NCBI GenBank assembly: GCA_016204645.1
Contig: JACQKI010000030.1
Coordinates: 1-6,239, forward strand
Source: Candidatus Kerfeldbacteria bacterium
GTDB taxonomy: Bacteria; Patescibacteriota; Patescibacteriia; SBBC01
Direction of reading: 5' to 3'
Length of the DNA: 6,239 nucleotides
The translations under genes were made by a program, and so were the position numbers. Below, one piece after another: positions 4,015 through 6,239 of the stretch (positions are counted from its first letter, which is position 1; each line of letters begins with the position of its first letter). The notes under the pieces were generated by a model. The model was not told where the DNA came from and made no database searches. It worked only from the letters and a program-made list of their open reading frames with translations.

Positions 4015-6036
4015 TTCTACCATGCGGCGGAACTGGGTTTCGTCAACCACCTTGATGCTAAGCTTTTTTGCGATCGCCAGCTTTGAGCCAGGCTGATCAC
4101 CCACCACCACGTAGCTCGTTTTGCTAGTCACGTTTCCGCTCACCGTGCCGCCGGCCGCGCGAATCCGGGCGTGAGCTTGCTCCCGACTCATGGCTGACAG
4201 GGTGCCGGTGACGACCACCACCGCGCCCTTAAGTTTTTGGCTAGTCGGCTTGGGCGGGCTGGTGATGTCTAAGACCCGTTCCAGGGCGCGCCGCTGCGCG
4301 ATCAGGCGCTGGTCGTGGAAGAACTGGTGGATGCTTTTTGCCACGATCGCGCCGACGTTCGGCACCGCGGCAATCTCTGCCTGGCTGGCCTTTTCCAGAC
4401 GATCGAGCGACTGAAAATGGTTGGCCAGGTCGATCGCCGTCTGCTCACCGACGTGGCGGATGCCCAAGCTGTACAAAAAACGGTCGAGGCTGACGGTCCG
4501 GGCTTTGGCAATGCCCCGCAGCAGCTTCTCCGCCTTTGTATCGGCGAACAGGGGGAGCTGCCGAACCGATTCGAGCTTCAAGGAGAAGAAATCGGCTGGT
4601 TCGCGGACCAGGCGCTCGTCTACCAGGGCGTCGATCGTGCTCGGGCCGAGCCCGGCAACGTCGAGCCCTTTCTTCGAGGCGAAGTGGTACAAGCCTTCGC
4701 GCTGCCGGGCCGGGCAGTGCGCATTTGGGCAGTAGACGATCACCTCGCCGTCGCTGCGTTTCACCGCCCGGCCGCAGACCGGACAGGCGGTCGGCATCTT
4801 GAAGGGCCGGGCTGACGCTGGGCGGAGCCTGGGCATAACCTGAACCACGTCGGGAATAATGTCGCCGGCCTTTTGGATAATCACGGTGTCGCCAATCCGA
4901 ACGTCAAGTCGGGCGATTTCATCAGCGTTGTGCAGCGTGGCCCGGGCCACGGTCGTGCCGGCCACCCGAACCGGCCGTAGGTGGGCGACAGGCGTCAATG
5001 CGCCAGTTCGGCCGACCTGTACCTGGATGTCTTCAACCACGGTAGTGGCCTGCTCAGCCGCAAACTTAAAAGCCACGGCGCCGCGCGGGGCTTTGCCGAT
5101 CACGCCCAGCCGATCGAACAGGGACCGATCATTGATTTTTACGACTACGCCGTCAACCCAAAACGGCAGCTGAGCGCGTTCGCGCTCAATCCGCCGGTGA
5201 AAAAGGCTCACGGCTTTCAGATTCGGGCAGACTGTAGCCCGCGGATTGACCCGAACGCCCAGCTGCTTGATGAGCTCGTACGATTCGGCCCAGGTTGGCT
5301 GCCCCAGATCGGTGACCAGCTCCCAGGCATAAAACGTCAGCCGGCGGCTGGCGGTCAACTTCGGGTCGAGCTGCCGAATGCTGCCGGCGGCCACGTTGCG
5401 CGGATTGGCAAACTCCGGCTGTCTGGCCTGCCGCTGCGCTCGGTTGAGGGCTTCAAAATCTTTTTTGAGCATCACCACTTCGCCCCGAATTTCCACTACG
5501 CCGCCGGCGACCTGACGACGGACGTTGGCCGGCAAGCCGTCCGTGCGCAGCCGCAGCGGCACCGACTCCATGGTTCTGATGCTGTGCGTCACGTCTTCAC
5601 CGATCAAGCCGTCGCCCCGCGTCGCCCCGCGTATCAACAACCCACGCTCAAACACCAAGCTGATGGCCAGTCCGTCGAGCTTTAAGTCGACCAGGTAGTC
5701 AGTGGTCCGGTTCGGCGCCTGCTTGCGCCAGCGTTTTTCCCAAGCGGCCAGCTCATCCGCCGAAAAGACATCCTCGAATGACAGCATTCGAGACTGGTGC
5801 CGGACTTTTTTGAGTTCCGGCAACGGTTGTCCGCCGATGCGCTGGGTCGGCGAGTCCGGTGTCGCCAGGGCGGGGTACTGCTGCTCGAGTCGCTGCAGCT
5901 CGTGCTTGAGCGAGTCGAGCGCGGCGTCGGAAATTTCCTGCCGGTCGAGCACGTGGTAGAGGTAGCGGTGCCGCTCGATTTCACGACGCAGTTTAGCCGC
6001 ACGTTCGCGGATGTGGGAAGGGATTTTTTTGCTCAT
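4012..6036 (-). CDS. ligA: NAD+-dependent DNA ligase
   Basis: Seals nicks in duplex DNA in replication and repair using NAD+ as AMP donor. The 674 residues match the usual length (E. coli 671). Domains in order: Ia (1-75), adenylation domain with Lys119 in KLDG, the VEIRGEV segment (Glu186), DGVVVK (Lys300) and AVAFKF (Lys324), OB fold (326-412), zinc finger with Cys418, 421, 436 and 441, helix-hairpin-helix repeats, and a C-terminal BRCT domain (602-674). Two positions depart from the E. coli pattern: Leu40 where the domain Ia tyrosine (Tyr35) is expected, and Asp117 where Glu113 precedes the reactive lysine. The frame stays open to 6234 through the repeat and rRNA, but only the ATG at 6036 (MSKKIPSHI) or 6051 (MRLLIMSKK) is sensible; a GAG at 6046-6048 slightly favours 6036. 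A start inside the rRNA would be an annotation error. Confidence 0.96.
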   Translation of the reverse strand: MSKKIPSHIRERAAKLRREIERHRYLYHVLDRQEISDAALDSLKHELQRLEQQYPALATPDSPTQRIGGQPLPELKKVRHQSRMLSFEDVFSADELAAWEKRWRKQAPNRTTDYLVDLKLDGLAISLVFERGLLIRGATRGDGLIGEDVTHSIRTMESVPLRLRTDGLPANVRRQVAGGVVEIRGEVVMLKKDFEALNRAQRQARQPEFANPRNVAAGSIRQLDPKLTASRRLTFYAWELVTDLGQPTWAESYELIKQLGVRVNPRATVCPNLKAVSLFHRRIERERAQLPFWVDGVVVKINDRSLFDRLGVIGKAPRGAVAFKFAAEQATTVVEDIQVQVGRTGALTPVAHLRPVRVAGTTVARATLHNADEIARLDVRIGDTVIIQKAGDIIPDVVQVMPRLRPASARPFKMPTACPVCGRAVKRSDGEVIVYCPNAHCPARQREGLYHFASKKGLDVAGLGPSTIDALVDERLVREPADFFSLKLESVRQLPLFADTKAEKLLRGIAKARTVSLDRFLYSLGIRHVGEQTAIDLANHFQSLDRLEKASQAEIAAVPNVGAIVAKSIHQFFHDQRLIAQRRALERVLDITSPPKPTSQKLKGAVVVVTGTLSAMSREQAHARIRAAGGTVSGNVTSKTSYVVVGDQPGSKLAIAKKLSIKVVDETQFRRMVE

Positions 6037-6055
6037 GATTAACAATCTCATTTTG

Positions 6056-6179
6056 ACGTCGCGTCCGCTGGAGCGAGGATCAGGGTGTCCGCAGGACGGG
6101 CCCCTAGCCGAGCGAGAAGGAATGACACCATAGAGGGAAGGAGTGGTATCGGACGAGGGAACCGTAGGTTCTCTCGCCG
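6056..6179. repeat. Dispersed structured element, copy B
   Basis: Related to copy A at 549-668 in the same orientation, with the identical core at 6102-6114. Its terminal hairpin pairs 6150-6163 with 6167-6179: 13 pairs including one G-T, bulged A at 6153, loop of 3 nt. Relative to copy A, two stem pairs changed on both sides (A-T to C-G at 6154/6176; A-T to G-C at 6152/6177). The G-T pair would be a G-U pair only in plus-strand RNA. The element fills the gap between the ligA start and the 23S fragment, so the ligA promoter either lies within it or was not recognised. Confidence 0.6.
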
Positions 6180-6189
6180 AACGCAATTG

Positions 6190-6239
<50 letters not shown>

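Noticed and set aside
5611..5630. 10-bp tandem repeat (GTCGCCCCGC twice) inside ligA
   Set aside because: It encodes the conserved ATRGDG motif with the surrounding RG residues in frame, so it is a codon-level coincidence and not an expansion.
1168..6036. Plus-strand open frames across the gene block
   Set aside because: They are shadows of the five minus-strand genes, favoured by high G+C, and none shows a ribosome binding site or family motif.
6056..6189. Group I intron 3' domain next to the 23S fragment
   Set aside because: The final G and the exact site fit, but no P3/P7/P8 core or guide sequence could be recognised, and a related copy at 549-668 is not beside rRNA. It is kept as a finding about the junction, not as an intron feature.

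Overview
The window reads as chromosomal DNA from a bacterium with a compact, GC-rich genome (about 60% G+C by eye across the genes). It uses the standard stop set: TGA ends gatC, gatA and the response regulator. That excludes the UGA-recoded Gracilibacteria/Absconditabacteria type. The overlapping housekeeping genes, a nucleoside diphosphate kinase with a long internal insertion, the dense short palindromic repeats and a 23S rRNA piece that begins at a known intron site all suggest a Candidate Phyla Radiation (Patescibacteria)-like organism. This placement is an inference from gene style, not a database match.

Layout. Bases 1-1167 hold no convincing protein gene. They start with an AT-rich stretch (1 to about 150, 27% G+C over 1-120), then a rho-independent terminator facing left (157-181), a three-way-junction fold (186-244), a 24-bp palindrome inside a REP-like unit (284-340), tRNA-Pro(GGG) on the minus strand (376-446) inside a 20-bp perfect inverted repeat, a REP-like hairpin (514-538), repeat element copy A (549-668), a candidate minus-strand small RNA (705-836) with its own promoter, a run of three hairpins (868-955), a second REP-like hairpin (1032-1058), and two hairpins just after ndk (1129-1166).

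Bases 1168-6036 are five minus-strand genes in the order of transcription ligA, gatC, gatA, response regulator, ndk. ligA to gatC is separated by 6 nt, gatC/gatA overlap by 4 nt (GTGA), and regulator/ndk overlap by 1 nt (TGATG). The only sizeable gap, 86 nt between gatA and the regulator, carries a candidate promoter. LigA seals DNA nicks using NAD+. GatC and GatA are two of the three subunits of the tRNA-dependent amidotransferase; gatB, the third, is not here. The receiver-only regulator and ndk form a translationally coupled pair.

Bases 6037-6239 hold copy B of the repeat element (6056-6179) and, from 6190 to the window end, 50 nt of 23S rRNA on the plus strand. This rRNA starts at E. coli position A1932, exactly at the L1931 group I intron insertion point, and the base before it is G. 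The 5' half of the 23S gene is nowhere in the window, so this edge is either a genuinely interrupted rRNA gene, a displaced fragment, or an assembly join. It is the most interesting thing here.
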